Below are positions 9,844 through 18,353 of a DNA stretch of 32,289 nucleotides, piece by piece; position 1 is the first letter of the stretch, and every line of letters begins with the position of its first letter. The notes beneath the pieces were generated by a model that searched no databases, was not told where the DNA came from, and worked only from the letters and a program-made list of their open reading frames with translations. Both the position numbers and the translations under genes were made by a program. Location: contig NZ_LMVQ01000268.1 of assembly GCF_001545925.1 (NCBI RefSeq), positions 1 to 32,289 on the forward strand. Reading direction: 5' to 3'. This DNA is from Mycobacterium sp. NAZ190054. GTDB lineage: Bacteria; Actinomycetota; Actinomycetes; Mycobacteriales; Mycobacteriaceae.

Positions 9844-10757
9844 CGGGCCGCGGCGGGGTCGCCGCGGCGTTTGGTCTCCAGCCGGCGCCAGGTCCACCAG
9901 AACAACAGCGCGGCGAAGATCGAACCCGCCGCCGCGAGCCACTGGGCGCTGAGGAACAGCCGCCACTCGGCCGCGGCGTCGATGTCCTGGTGTAGGGCGG
10001 TCAGCAGCGCCGCCGCGCCCAGCGCCGCGCTCGCCGCGCCGACCACGGTGACCAGGGCGACGAACACGGTCCGCAGCGTGTACCGGGCTGCTCCCGGGGT
10101 GACCACCGCCCGGACGCGGCCGGTGCGGGCCAGGAAATGCGAAGCAGCGCAGGCCACTACGAGTGCGACCGCGTCCGCGGCCAATGTGTCCGAAAGCCGG
10201 TGCCACTGCGCGATGACCGTGTAGGCGCCGATGCCCACCGCCCAGGTCAGTGCGAAGAACATCGCGACACCGCGGAACCGGTACGGCATCACGATCAGCG
10301 TGGCGAACAGCACCGACATCGCGGCCGTGGTGTGCCCGCTGGGCAGCGTGTTGGCCAGGTACTCGTCACTGGCCAGTAGGTTGGGACGTTGCAGCACAAC
10401 GAATTTCAGGAGCTGCGTGACGGCCTGGCTGCCGAGGATGACGGCCACCGCCGCGACGGCGAGGTTGACCTGGCGGCGCAGCAGCCCGATCGCGCCGACC
10501 AGCAGGGTCGCCACCGCCAGGGACGTCACCGTGATGGTGTCCAGCAGCGTCCTGGCCGCGAGGAACGCCCGCGGGTCGACCTGATCGGCGCCGTAGAGCG
10601 CGGCGTTCTCGATCGCCTGGCCGGTGGTAGTGCGCACCGCCAGCCAGTAGACCGCGGCGAGGAACACCAAGGCGCAGAGCAGGATCGCCGTCCATCGACG
10701 GCGCGCACGGGCGAGCCGGACGCGCGTTTCGTCCCGGGGAAGGAGATCGGTCTGCAC
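9840..10757 (-). CDS. PAP2-family membrane phosphatase
   Basis: A 305-residue integral membrane protein with about six membrane helices. Phosphatidic-acid-phosphatase-type motifs appear in order: KFVVLQRP (motif 1, KxxxxxxRP), LPSGHTT (motif 2, PSGH) and WHRLSDTLAAD (motif 3, with the catalytic His and the Asp). The N-terminal tail is cytoplasmic and basic. Likely substrates are lipid or polyprenyl phosphates at the membrane. The start is GTG (10755-10757). It is convergent with the small acidic gene, with the two stops overlapping. Nothing nearby identifies the substrate. Confidence 0.85.
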   Translation of the reverse strand: MQTDLLPRDETRVRLARARRRWTAILLCALVFLAAVYWLAVRTTTGQAIENAALYGADQVDPRAFLAARTLLDTITVTSLAVATLLVGAIGLLRRQVNLAVAAVAVILGSQAVTQLLKFVVLQRPNLLASDEYLANTLPSGHTTAAMSVLFATLIVMPYRFRGVAMFFALTWAVGIGAYTVIAQWHRLSDTLAADAVALVVACAASHFLARTGRVRAVVTPGAARYTLRTVFVALVTVVGAASAALGAAALLTALHQDIDAAAEWRLFLSAQWLAAAGSIFAALLFWWTWRRLETKRRGDPAAAR

Positions 10758-10781
10758 GGGTGCACGATCCTCTCATGTCCG

Positions 10782-11777
10782 TCAGCCGGCCGCGAGGCTG
10801 CGCCGCAGCCGGGCCTCCTCGTGCTGGGTGATGTTCGAGTTGTCCAGCACGATCGTCAGCATCACCGCGAAGAACCGGGCCGGGCTGAGCTCGTCGGGCA
10901 CCAGGTCCGTGCGCAAGGTCACGTCGGGCAACGCGGCGAGCTGCGCGGCCACGTCGATCGGCGGCGGTTCGCCGGCGACGTCGGCGGGGTCGTCGATCTC
11001 GAAGAGATACGGCTCGATGACGGCGTCGTCCGCACCGGGTGGCTCATCGATCGGTCCGTCACCCTCCCACTCAGGCACCACGAGGGCGCACGCGTCGTAC
11101 GCGTCGGCCTCCCTGCCGAGTTTGATCAGCAGGTCGGCGATCCAGTCGAATTGCCTGCGCTCCTCGGTGTAGGCCGTGGAGCGCAGGCAGTACATGAACC
11201 CCAACGCGGCCAACGGATGGCGCAGGGCGAGGTTCTTCGCGTCGCCATAGGACTCCTCCACGCGGTTGGCGGCGTTCTTGCCGAACGACGAGTCCATTCG
11301 TTTGGTCGAGATGAGCAGCTCCGGCCCGGTCTGCCAGGACGACATGATCACGTCGACCTGCTTGAAATAGTTCTTGCCCGCGATGTTCGCCGACGCTGCG
11401 CCACCGGTGGCGACACCGGCGCGCAGCCGCGCGAGCAGATCGTCGCGACCGGCCGCTTTCGGGATGGACTTCACGAACGCGAGGACGTCCCGGTCGACCA
11501 CCCGCGGCGCTTCGGCGCGCGGCCAGACGGCGTCGGGGTCCAGCCCGGCGCGCCGCAGCTCGTAGGCGACCCACACGTCCAGGGCCAGCGCGGGCACCCC
11601 GGAGCGGCTCTCGGCGCCCAGCAGGATCGGCACGGCGAGCAGCTTGCGCAAGGTGCCGTAGTCAGGGGCGAAGCTGCCGTCGGCTTTCCACGGGTTCACG
11701 GTCTTGAACGGAGATTGGTCGACGAGGGCGTCGAACAACGGCCACGCCAGAGCCTTGGCGCTGGGTTTACCTGACAC
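10782..11777 (-). CDS. type II restriction endonuclease, XamI-like candidate
   Basis: A 331-residue protein that directly follows a DNA adenine methyltransferase and overlaps it by 11 bases (GTG start at 11775-11777). The central stretch QVDVIMSSWQTG then PELLISTKRM (about 140-161) has the spacing of a PD-(D/E)xK nuclease core, with D142, E153 and K159 as candidate metal and catalytic residues. I recall similar mycobacterial proteins being placed in the XamI restriction enzyme family (recognition GTCGAC), but that assignment is from memory. Context is the main evidence for a restriction role. GTCGAC occurs in this window, so if that specificity holds the sites must be protected by methylation. 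Confidence 0.7.
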   Translation of the reverse strand: MSGKPSAKALAWPLFDALVDQSPFKTVNPWKADGSFAPDYGTLRKLLAVPILLGAESRSGVPALALDVWVAYELRRAGLDPDAVWPRAEAPRVVDRDVLAFVKSIPKAAGRDDLLARLRAGVATGGAASANIAGKNYFKQVDVIMSSWQTGPELLISTKRMDSSFGKNAANRVEESYGDAKNLALRHPLAALGFMYCLRSTAYTEERRQFDWIADLLIKLGREADAYDACALVVPEWEGDGPIDEPPGADDAVIEPYLFEIDDPADVAGEPPPIDVAAQLAALPDVTLRTDLVPDELSPARFFAVMLTIVLDNSNITQHEEARLRRSLAAG

Positions 11778-13425
11778 CGTTGGCTTTTCCGCGGGCCAGA
11801 CGACGGGCGGTGAGGCCGGCGTGGTCGCGGCGGACCGCCGTCAGCGCACGTTCGGACAACGTCGAGGTGGCGAGCAGCAGGACCTCGTCGACCAGGGTGA
11901 CCGCATCGAGCAGCCGCCCGTCACGCAGCCGCGCGGTCACCGCGGGCCGCACCCGGCGCAGCGGATCGGCGTTGCGGTGCACCAGGTCCGGGGACGGCAC
12001 CGGCAGCACATCGGCTTCCCGGGGTTCGATCTTGAGCATCCCACCACCGTAGGCGCGGCCCACCGTCTCGGCCCCCAGCAGGGTCACCGAGTTCAGCGAC
12101 GCCAGCGGCAGCAGGTTCATGCCCAGCCGGCGCAGGTCGTCGCGCAGGTACACACCGTGCACCGAATTCAGGTGGTGCACGCGGGCGCGGTTGCTCGTCA
12201 GACGCGGCGTGTCGGCGTTCATGTAGGTCAGGAACAGGTCGGCCGGGCGCAGGTAGGGCACCCGCCACCACGGGGTGCGCACCCGGCACTTGTAGGCCCG
12301 GTGCACGTCGAGGTCCTCGCCGGAGGCGATGTAGTGCCGGGCGGCGGGGGAGGGCTCCTCGGTGGGCCGGAACAGGTACGTCGACTGCCCCGCGGCCCCG
12401 AGCGCGCGCAGCGCGTTCGGGCTCAGGGCCAGGCCGCGCAGATGGCGCGAGCCCGGCGGTGACAGCGGCAGCAGATCCGACGGCGCCAGCCCCAGCGCGT
12501 CGACCTTCGCGGGCGACAATGTGAAGAACCGGTTGCTGCCGGTCACCATGCCCAGCGTGGTGTCGCCCCAGGTCTCCAGCGGTGTGAACGCGTCACCGCG
12601 CACCGCCGCGTCGAACGCCGACAGGCCGGCCGCCGACATCAGCCCGGCGGACCATTTGGCGCCGTTGCCCGGCGGGCTCCACCGCCGCGACCCCGTCAAC
12701 CTGGCCAGGCCCTCGGCGTCGCGGACCTGGGACAGCTGCATGTGCTGGGCGCCCGTGCCGCCGTCGGGCTGGTAGCCGTCGGCCAGCAGCAGCACGACCT
12801 CCTCCAGCACACCGGGGAACACGCGCTCGTCGAACAGCACCAGGCCGACCGACGCGAAATGGTCCATCAGGTACTGGCGCACGCCGGCGGCGTAGTTCAC
12901 GCTCAGCAACTCGGCGGGCAGCACGAGCCCGAGCCGGCCGCCGGGGCGCAGGTGCAGCGCCGCGTGCACGGTGAACGCCGCCCACGACGACGCGAGGTTG
13001 GACAGTGTGACGCCGGCGCGCAGCGCGGCCTGGCGGGCGCGGGCGCGGGACTCTCCGGCGAAGTCCTGGTACCGCACATACGGCGGGTTGCCGACCACCG
13101 CGTCGTAGCAGCCGAACTCGTTGTGGGAGAAGAAGTCCTGGTTGTGGATGACCGCGTCGATGCCGTGCGCGCGCAGGCCGCGTTCGGACTCCAAGGCCGA
13201 GTCGGGGTGGATCTCGACGCCGACCAGCGGGCCGGTGTGGCCGCCCCGTCGCCCGATCTCATGCAGGAACACGGCCTCTCCGCAGGACGGTTCGAGCACC
13301 GCGTGGCCGGGGTCGCGCACCGCCCAGTCGGCGAGGAACCGGGCCACCGGGGCAGGGGTGAAGAACGCCCCGCGCGCCTTGCGCAGCGCGGCGTCGTCTC
13401 CTCTGTCACCCGGAAGCATGCGCAT
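11767..13425 (-). CDS. class I DNA adenine-N6 methyltransferase of a type II R-M system
   Basis: A 552-residue SAM-dependent DNA methyltransferase. Motif X-like region KARGAFFTPAPVARFLADW (about 17-35), motif I VLEPSCGEAVFL (43-54), catalytic motif IV NPPY (113-116, N6-adenine type), then a long target-recognition region to the C-terminus. The arrangement is that of gamma-class Type IIP enzymes. The start is uncertain: ATG at 13425 or 13419, neither with a clear Shine-Dalgarno; longer upstream frames lack recognisable sequence. The endonuclease gene starts inside its last codons, so methylase synthesis comes first, as is safe for such a pair. No control-protein gene is visible. Confidence 0.88.
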   Translation of the reverse strand: MRMLPGDRGDDAALRKARGAFFTPAPVARFLADWAVRDPGHAVLEPSCGEAVFLHEIGRRGGHTGPLVGVEIHPDSALESERGLRAHGIDAVIHNQDFFSHNEFGCYDAVVGNPPYVRYQDFAGESRARARQAALRAGVTLSNLASSWAAFTVHAALHLRPGGRLGLVLPAELLSVNYAAGVRQYLMDHFASVGLVLFDERVFPGVLEEVVLLLADGYQPDGGTGAQHMQLSQVRDAEGLARLTGSRRWSPPGNGAKWSAGLMSAAGLSAFDAAVRGDAFTPLETWGDTTLGMVTGSNRFFTLSPAKVDALGLAPSDLLPLSPPGSRHLRGLALSPNALRALGAAGQSTYLFRPTEEPSPAARHYIASGEDLDVHRAYKCRVRTPWWRVPYLRPADLFLTYMNADTPRLTSNRARVHHLNSVHGVYLRDDLRRLGMNLLPLASLNSVTLLGAETVGRAYGGGMLKIEPREADVLPVPSPDLVHRNADPLRRVRPAVTARLRDGRLLDAVTLVDEVLLLATSTLSERALTAVRRDHAGLTARRLARGKANGVR

Positions 13426-13568
13426 ATCGTGCCGCAGCGCACCGACAGAGCCTCGCTGACCCGCCGACCTCGGCGGACGGGGCTGGGCCCTTCGCCATCG
13501 TCTCGTGCAACGCCGGAAAGCGCGGACAGGTGGGAAGTGCGGTGACCCGCAGACTCCAGAATGGAGCC

Positions 13569-14339
13569 ATGACGGGCGGTCTTTCGGAGACGGTGTGGTC
13601 AGAACTGGTCGGCACGGTCGCGGTGGTCGATCTGGAGTCGGCCTGCGAACTGTACGGCCGCGACACTTTGCCTTACCCATTGGGCCGTAGTCGACCGGTC
13701 GGCTCGGTGTGGCTCGCCACCAGGGAGGTGGGACCGGTCGACGACCGACTGGACGACGGTGATCTCCGCGGCGTTCGAACCTGGGTGGAAGCCCTCGTGC
13801 GGGCCGACGTCTGTGTCGAATGCCGGGTGCAGTACTTCGATGAAGACCTGCCGGATCTTCGTCTGCACGCGACGCGGGCGGGGGACTGCGGGTTTGTGGC
13901 TTTGCAGGGCAGAGATCCTGACGGTGTCGACGTCGTCGACATCCACGCGGTATCACCGGACAGCTTGGGCGTGGTGATCGCCGAAATGGCCGGGCTGGTC
14001 GGTGCCGGGGCGTATCCGCGGATCGCGGTGACCGGCGGCGGGGACCGGATTCCGAAGCCGCCGGAGGCGCTGGACGAGTACGACGACCGCGGCCTCACGA
14101 TCACCCCGGCAGGCCCCGGTGAGCCCGCGGTGTCGGTCGTTGACGGCCGTGACGTCGCGGCGACCGGGACCGTGCAGGCGCGGCATCGCGGCTCGGATCC
14201 CGAGGGTGAGATCCTGCAGTGGGTGCAGGTGCGTGGCGACGGCGACTACCTGTACGAGGCCGGTGAGACTGGCTGTGCCGAACCGCTGGACGCCGAGATG
14301 TTGAGTGCGTTCGTCGGGCAGCTGATCATTCCGGGGTGA
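13569..14339 (+). CDS. EspG-family ESX secretion-associated protein
   Basis: A 256-residue protein whose order of segments resembles the EspG family (type VII secretion chaperones that hold substrates in the cytosol): a central strand-rich part (FVALQGRDPDGVDVVDIHAV), an EMAGLVGAGAYPRIAV helix-strand and a C-terminal domain with VQARHR, WVQVRGDGDYLYEAG and LDAEMLSAFVGQLI. The family call is by pattern, not by search. It is convergent with the effector/immunity operon and overlaps the last gene of it by 14 bases. No PE/PPE genes, the usual EspG clients, are here, so its client may be the WXG100-type effector. Start: ATG 13569 has GGAG very close (two bases); GTG 13530 or 13542 are alternatives. 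Confidence 0.65.
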   Translation: MTGGLSETVWSELVGTVAVVDLESACELYGRDTLPYPLGRSRPVGSVWLATREVGPVDDRLDDGDLRGVRTWVEALVRADVCVECRVQYFDEDLPDLRLHATRAGDCGFVALQGRDPDGVDVVDIHAVSPDSLGVVIAEMAGLVGAGAYPRIAVTGGGDRIPKPPEALDEYDDRGLTITPAGPGEPAVSVVDGRDVAATGTVQARHRGSDPEGEILQWVQVRGDGDYLYEAGETGCAEPLDAEMLSAFVGQLIIPG

Positions 14340-15072
14340 ACCTTGCCTCGTCGAGACGACGCAGTGCGCGAGCGTCGACGAGTTCATCCCGGTATTCGGG
14401 GTGCTGCCAATAGAATTGCACCCACTCCTGCAGAGCCCGGCTGTCATCGGTGATCGCATCGGCGATGAGCATGGCGTTGCGGCCGCCGTGGAGTACGACG
14501 ACGATGACCTTGTTGAACGGCTTTTCCCCTTTGGGCGGGTGATCAAGGATCTCCCCGATGTCATCCCATGTGCCGGTACGGAATGAGCCCCATTGGCCGT
14601 TCCAGATTTCGAAGCCACCCGGGTGTAGACGCAGGTGTCCTCCACTTCGGTGCTGGATCATGCGGTAGACGGTCGGCACGCCGAGCAACACCATGCATGC
14701 ACAGCCGGCCGGCACCATCACCCGCATGACTCCGGACGGTACGTAGTCGACCAGCCCGAGCGGCGCGAAGACGAGGTAGAGCGCCGCGGCAAGGAAAACC
14801 GCGGAAGCAGACGCGATCAAGATGGTGTCGACGAATCTGGCGGGGCGAAGCAGAGTGCCATCGGCTCCGATTTCTGTTCGCGGTTGTGCTCTGCCCTGTG
14901 ACGTGACGAGAAAGTACAGCGCGAAACCGTACGCCCATACGGTCATCAGGAAGACGATCAGCGCCGTCAGGTAACTCCCGCCGAGCAGCCACATGACTGC
15001 CCATACGCCGGTGAAGGCGCCGATGCCTATGAGGACAGCGAAGAACGCTATGACCCGCACGGCATGCCTCAT
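14326..15072 (-). CDS. four-helix membrane protein, paralogue B, candidate immunity protein
   Basis: A 248-residue protein with four hydrophobic segments (about 5-27, 33-55, 80-104 and 118-138) and a cytoplasmic C-terminal domain of about 105 residues with alternating strands (LRLHPGGFEIWNGQWGSF, VIVVVLHGGRNAMLIADAI) and a final helix. It is clearly paralogous to the gene before it (15110-15850): both share YLVFAP, VDYVP, YRM.QH, HLRLHP.GFEIWNG.WG and EWV.FYW.HPE. It begins with ATG, 37 bases after that gene's stop. The family is unknown to me. Tandem copies behind an ESX effector suggest immunity to it (inference). Confidence 0.75.
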   Translation of the reverse strand: MRHAVRVIAFFAVLIGIGAFTGVWAVMWLLGGSYLTALIVFLMTVWAYGFALYFLVTSQGRAQPRTEIGADGTLLRPARFVDTILIASASAVFLAAALYLVFAPLGLVDYVPSGVMRVMVPAGCACMVLLGVPTVYRMIQHRSGGHLRLHPGGFEIWNGQWGSFRTGTWDDIGEILDHPPKGEKPFNKVIVVVLHGGRNAMLIADAITDDSRALQEWVQFYWQHPEYRDELVDARALRRLDEARFTPE

Positions 15073-15109
15073 CGCGGACCAGGGGTGTGAGATTCACTGA
15101 CCGGGCGCA

Positions 15110-15850
15110 TCATTCGGTGGCGAACCTCTCGTCGTGGAGACGTTGCAGGGCGCGGCCATCGACCAACTCGCCCCGGCACTCGGGATGGTGCCAATAGAAC
15201 CTGACCCACTCGCGGAGCGCGTCACTGTTGTCGGTGATGGTGTCGGTCACCAGCATTGCGCTGCTCTTGGGCAGTTTGAAGACGATCATCTCGCGGCCGA
15301 TGCTGCGACCACGGGCAGGACGGTCCAGGATCTGTTGGATCTCGTCCCATTCGCCGCGCTTGAAGATGCCCCAGTGGCCGTTCCAAATCTCAAAGCCGTC
15401 GGGGTGGAGGCGCAGGTGGCTGTCGCCGTGCTGGAACATCCGGTAGAGAACCGGGATCCCGAACGTCAGGATGAAGACACACAGAGAGATAACCCCCACC
15501 CGGAGAGTGCCTCTCGGAACGTAATCGACCATGCCTTGAGGCGCGAACACAAGGTATAAGCCCGCTGCGAGAACACCACATATGAACCCGACTATGCTCA
15601 CCGGGTCGAGCCACTTCGCCGGCCGGATCACTGTGCCGGCGGCACCGTATTCCGTCCGCGGTCGGGCCGCTCCCGACAGCGCGTACCCCACCTGGAAAGT
15701 CGCAGTAGAGCACATGATGCCGGCACCGAGCATGATGACCGCGGTCAGGTAGCTTCCGCGGGCGAGCCAGGTGACGGACCATCCCACGAGGAAGACGGAC
15801 AAGACCGCCACACATAGGATGGCCACGATCAGCCGGACGTGGGATTTCAT
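15110..15850 (-). CDS. four-helix membrane protein, paralogue A, candidate immunity protein
   Basis: A 246-residue protein with the same layout as its paralogue at 14326-15072: four membrane segments in the first 140 residues and a strand-rich cytoplasmic tail containing HLRLHPDGFEIWNGHWGIF and ending LQRLHDERFATE. The ATG start (15848-15850) overlaps the TGA of the effector gene (ATGA), so the two are translationally coupled, as is common for toxin-immunity pairs. A longer open frame upstream of this ATG runs through the effector gene and is not supported. Function unknown; immunity is inferred from position and topology. Confidence 0.78.
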   Translation of the reverse strand: MKSHVRLIVAILCVAVLSVFLVGWSVTWLARGSYLTAVIMLGAGIMCSTATFQVGYALSGAARPRTEYGAAGTVIRPAKWLDPVSIVGFICGVLAAGLYLVFAPQGMVDYVPRGTLRVGVISLCVFILTFGIPVLYRMFQHGDSHLRLHPDGFEIWNGHWGIFKRGEWDEIQQILDRPARGRSIGREMIVFKLPKSSAMLVTDTITDNSDALREWVRFYWHHPECRGELVDGRALQRLHDERFATE

Positions 15851-17216
15851 CGCGGACAAAACGTATTGCCGATCCAGTTGCCCAGTGCCTGGCCGGCGCC
15901 GGACGCGCCGAACACTGCAAGAGCGGTGATCGGTGGGCTGAACGAAGCAGTGGCAATACCCCCTAGCGTGCCCGCAGCCAACGAGGTGGCGCCCTCGGCC
16001 GCCGCGACGCACTTCTCGAACCCGGTGTCCGCCACCGCGATATCCCACAAGGCAGCGCCGATTCCCAGAGCCGGGCCACCGTATTTCGCACCGATCCGCA
16101 CCTTCTCCACCGCCTCATCGGTGAGCATCGGGATACCTCGTCCGGCTTGGTTCTCCAGCCCACTGAGCGCTGCACCGGCGGCAGTCAGAACCGGATGGTT
16201 GTAGAGGTCGAGCGGCACATCGGCCTGCCGGCCGTCCGGCGTCCGGATGGTGCCGACCTTCTGGCCGTTGGGCCGTTCCAGGAAATTGATGACGGTGCCG
16301 TCGGCGAGCTGTGTCGTGGTCGACTTCGAGCCGGCCAGGCTGTCGTGAGCCCACTCTTCGAAGAGGACCGAGGTCGTCGTCGAGATCTTGTTGCCGTCCT
16401 TGTCGAAATGCACTTCGGTGGTCAGCGGACCTCGATCCGAGAACTGTGGTTCGGCATTGACAGTCCTCACGTACTTACTGCCGTCCTGCATGTAGTGCGT
16501 GGTCGTGGTGGCCATCTCTTCGCCGGTGGTGGGGTCGTACCGCGTCTCCACCTTCGTATCCCGGATCGTCTGCGCCATGTCGGTGTCCCTGAGGATGGCC
16601 TGCTGGAGAAACCCGACAGGGTGCGACGGATTGGGTACCTCGTCGCCGGGTTTCTGCCCGCCCGGCACCAGCAGGCTGCCGGGATCGCCTGGGCTGAGTG
16701 CGTCGAATCCGTGCGGTGTGGCGGCGGCGGCGACCTTGGCGGCGGTCTCGTCGTCGGCGGCGCCCACCGCCAGCAGCAATCGGTTGACGGCGGTCTGTTC
16801 GGCCTGGGCACGCCTCTCCAGCGCGGCCGCCTCTTCAGCGGTCAGCTGAGCGCCGGTGATCAGGACCACCCATTGATCGCTGACGTTCAGCCGGCCGGTC
16901 ATGTCGATCTGATCGGCCTTGTCCAACGCGCCGTCCGTGCCCCGCCGATGGTGTCGGCACCCGCGGCGAGGGCTTCACCGAGCGCCGTGGTGTACGCCGA
17001 GAAGTCCTTCGTCTGGTCACTCGCCCGCCCGAACATCACCGTGGCCGCGGTGTGGGCGTCACCCGACCATGCTCTGGTTTCCTGCATGGTCTTGATGTTG
17101 GTGCTCAACGTGGTCACGGCATCTTCGACGGCCTTGCCGCAATCCTCGATCACCTGGCCGGTGAACTTCAGAGAGTCGGGATTCCAGCGCTCCAACCGGG
17201 ACCGAGAAGGCAGCAC
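15847..17216 (-). CDS. WXG100-type ESX effector with apparent frameshift
   Basis: Two overlapping frames read best as one gene of about 456 residues. The first frame (GTG 17216) gives a WXG100-like helical hairpin with W50-S-G, up to residue 92. Past the GGGG run (16943-16940 on this strand) it degenerates to ARTARWTRPIRST and stops. The -1 frame from 16941 gives GTDGALDKADQID, then LNVSDQWVVLI and a long protein, but has only a TTG at 16926 without ribosome binding site. One extra G would join them. The middle has beta-rich RHS-like strands (KVETRYDPTTGEEMATTTT). The last 95 residues are Gly/Ala-rich hydrophobic helices (GPALGIGAAL, GTLGGIATAS, GASGAGQALGNWIG), like a membrane-inserting domain. 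It starts three bases after the EspC-like gene and overlaps the paralogue A start. Confidence 0.68.
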
Positions 17217-17219
17217 GAC

Positions 17220-17516
17220 TCAGAAGATCCCTTCGAATCGGCCGGCCAGAACGGCGTCGGTGACCTCGTAGGTGTTGCCCGCGCCACGCACTGCCGCACC
17301 CAGGTCGCTCACACCGGTGGCGATCCGGCCGGCAATCGTCTTCACATGTGCGCCGACGAGCCCGACCGCCCACTGGGTGGTCGATCCGTCCAAACCGTCG
17401 GCGGCAGTGGCGACTTTGGTCCCGACGTCGGCTTCCCGAATCCGGGCCGATGCGATATCCACTTGACCGGCGAAGGCACGCAGTATGTCCGGGTCAACTT
17501 CCACAGCAGTCTCCAT
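17220..17516 (-). CDS. EspC-like type VII secretion target
   Basis: A 98-residue helical protein (METAVEVDPDILRAFAGQVD to AVLAGRFEGIF) with the pattern of the EspC/DUF2580 family of ESX substrates: an N-terminal VDPDILRAFA helix, a central break near DGLDGSTTQWAVG and a C-terminal helix with GAGNTYEVTDAVLAG. Such proteins are secreted with, or guide, partner substrates through the ESX machine. It is the first gene of the effector operon, and the effector GTG follows three bases after its stop. No strong Shine-Dalgarno is seen. Confidence is good for the family, low for the partner. Confidence 0.75.
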   Translation of the reverse strand: METAVEVDPDILRAFAGQVDIASARIREADVGTKVATAADGLDGSTTQWAVGLVGAHVKTIAGRIATGVSDLGAAVRGAGNTYEVTDAVLAGRFEGIF

Positions 17517-17544
17517 CCGACTGTCGACACGCAGGGTTGCTAGA

Positions 17545-17550
17545 ACTGTA
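17545..17550 (-). promoter_or_regulatory. candidate -10 box of the EspC/effector operon
   Basis: TACAGT on the minus strand fits the mycobacterial TANNNT -10 consensus and lies 28 bases before the EspC-like ATG, inside the 57-base gap behind erm. No convincing -35 is present (ATCGAA at 18 bases is weak). Read-through from erm is an alternative. Confidence 0.35.
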
Positions 17551-17573
17551 GCCGCGGCAGAACGGGGGTTCGA

Positions 17574-18353
17574 TCACCAATTTCGACCGGCCTTCGCGTA
17601 CAACCGGTGAAACACCGCCGCCCACTGCCGCGCGGTCAGATCCCGCGGCAACGCCGTCGGCCGAATCCCGTTCTGCTGCAACCAGCCACGGCTCACCCGG
17701 CGCGGCGCTGTGCGGTCGATGATCTGCGCGATCCCGCGGCCGCGGCCGGTGAACACCTGGTGCACCATCGTCTGATAGCGGGCGCGGTCCGCGGTGTCGA
17801 CGAGCGGTTCCGGTCGCCGCTGGATCGTCATCACCCCGCCGTCGACGCCCGGCTGGGGCCGGAACGCGGCGGCCGGAACACGCTGCAGCAGCCCGAACTC
17901 GAACCACGGCCACCACTGCGCGGTCATCATCGTCGCGCCGCCCACCGCGGCGCGACGGCGCGCCACCTCCCACTGCACCAGCAGCACCGCGTCGGTCCAC
18001 CCGGGGCTGTACAGGATGCGCCGCAGCATCGCGGTGGTCAGGTGAAACGGCAGATTGCCGACCACCACGTGGGGACTTCGGGGTAACCGGTAGCGCAGGA
18101 AGTCGGCGGTGACGACCCGTGTGGTGGCCGGTGTGCGGGCGGCCAGCCGCTCGGCACGGCGCGCGTCGACTTCGATCGCGGTGAGCGGACGGCCGAGGGT
18201 CTGCAACGTTCTGGTCAGCGCGCCGTCGCCGGCGCCCACTTCGACGATGGGGCCCTCGGTGCGGGCGACGGCGGCGCGGATGGCGGCGATGACGGTGTGG
18301 TCACAGAGGAAGTTCTGGCCGAATTCATGGCGGCCGTGATGAGGTGAGGACAC
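17574..18353 (-). CDS. erm: Erm 23S rRNA adenine-N6 methyltransferase
   Basis: A 259-residue Erm enzyme that should methylate 23S rRNA A2058 and give macrolide-lincosamide-streptogramin B resistance. It begins VSSPHHGRHEFGQNFLCD, like the chromosomal Erm proteins of rapidly growing mycobacteria (Erm(38)/Erm(39) type). SAM motif I EVGAGDGALT (38-47), acidic loop EVDARR (61-66), ADFLRY (83-88), catalytic NLPFH (100-104) and the family stretch ATMMTAQWWPWFEFGL are all present. There is no long extra C-terminus as in Erm(38). GTG 18353 is chosen because GGAG (18363-18360) lies exactly six bases upstream and is masked in the leader structure. All key residues seen look intact. Confidence 0.93.
   Translation of the reverse strand: MSSPHHGRHEFGQNFLCDHTVIAAIRAAVARTEGPIVEVGAGDGALTRTLQTLGRPLTAIEVDARRAERLAARTPATTRVVTADFLRYRLPRSPHVVVGNLPFHLTTAMLRRILYSPGWTDAVLLVQWEVARRRAAVGGATMMTAQWWPWFEFGLLQRVPAAAFRPQPGVDGGVMTIQRRPEPLVDTADRARYQTMVHQVFTGRGRGIAQIIDRTAPRRVSRGWLQQNGIRPTALPRDLTARQWAAVFHRLYAKAGRNW

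Noticed and set aside
13426..13956. N-terminal extension of the DNA methyltransferase by about 177 codons
   Set aside because: Pro/Arg-rich sequence that runs antisense through the EspG-like gene; methylase homology begins after 13425.
16899..16926. TTG start at 16926 for a separate 359-residue effector gene
   Set aside because: No ribosome binding site or promoter, and the frame continues meaningfully upstream to the G-run; a frameshift explains it better.
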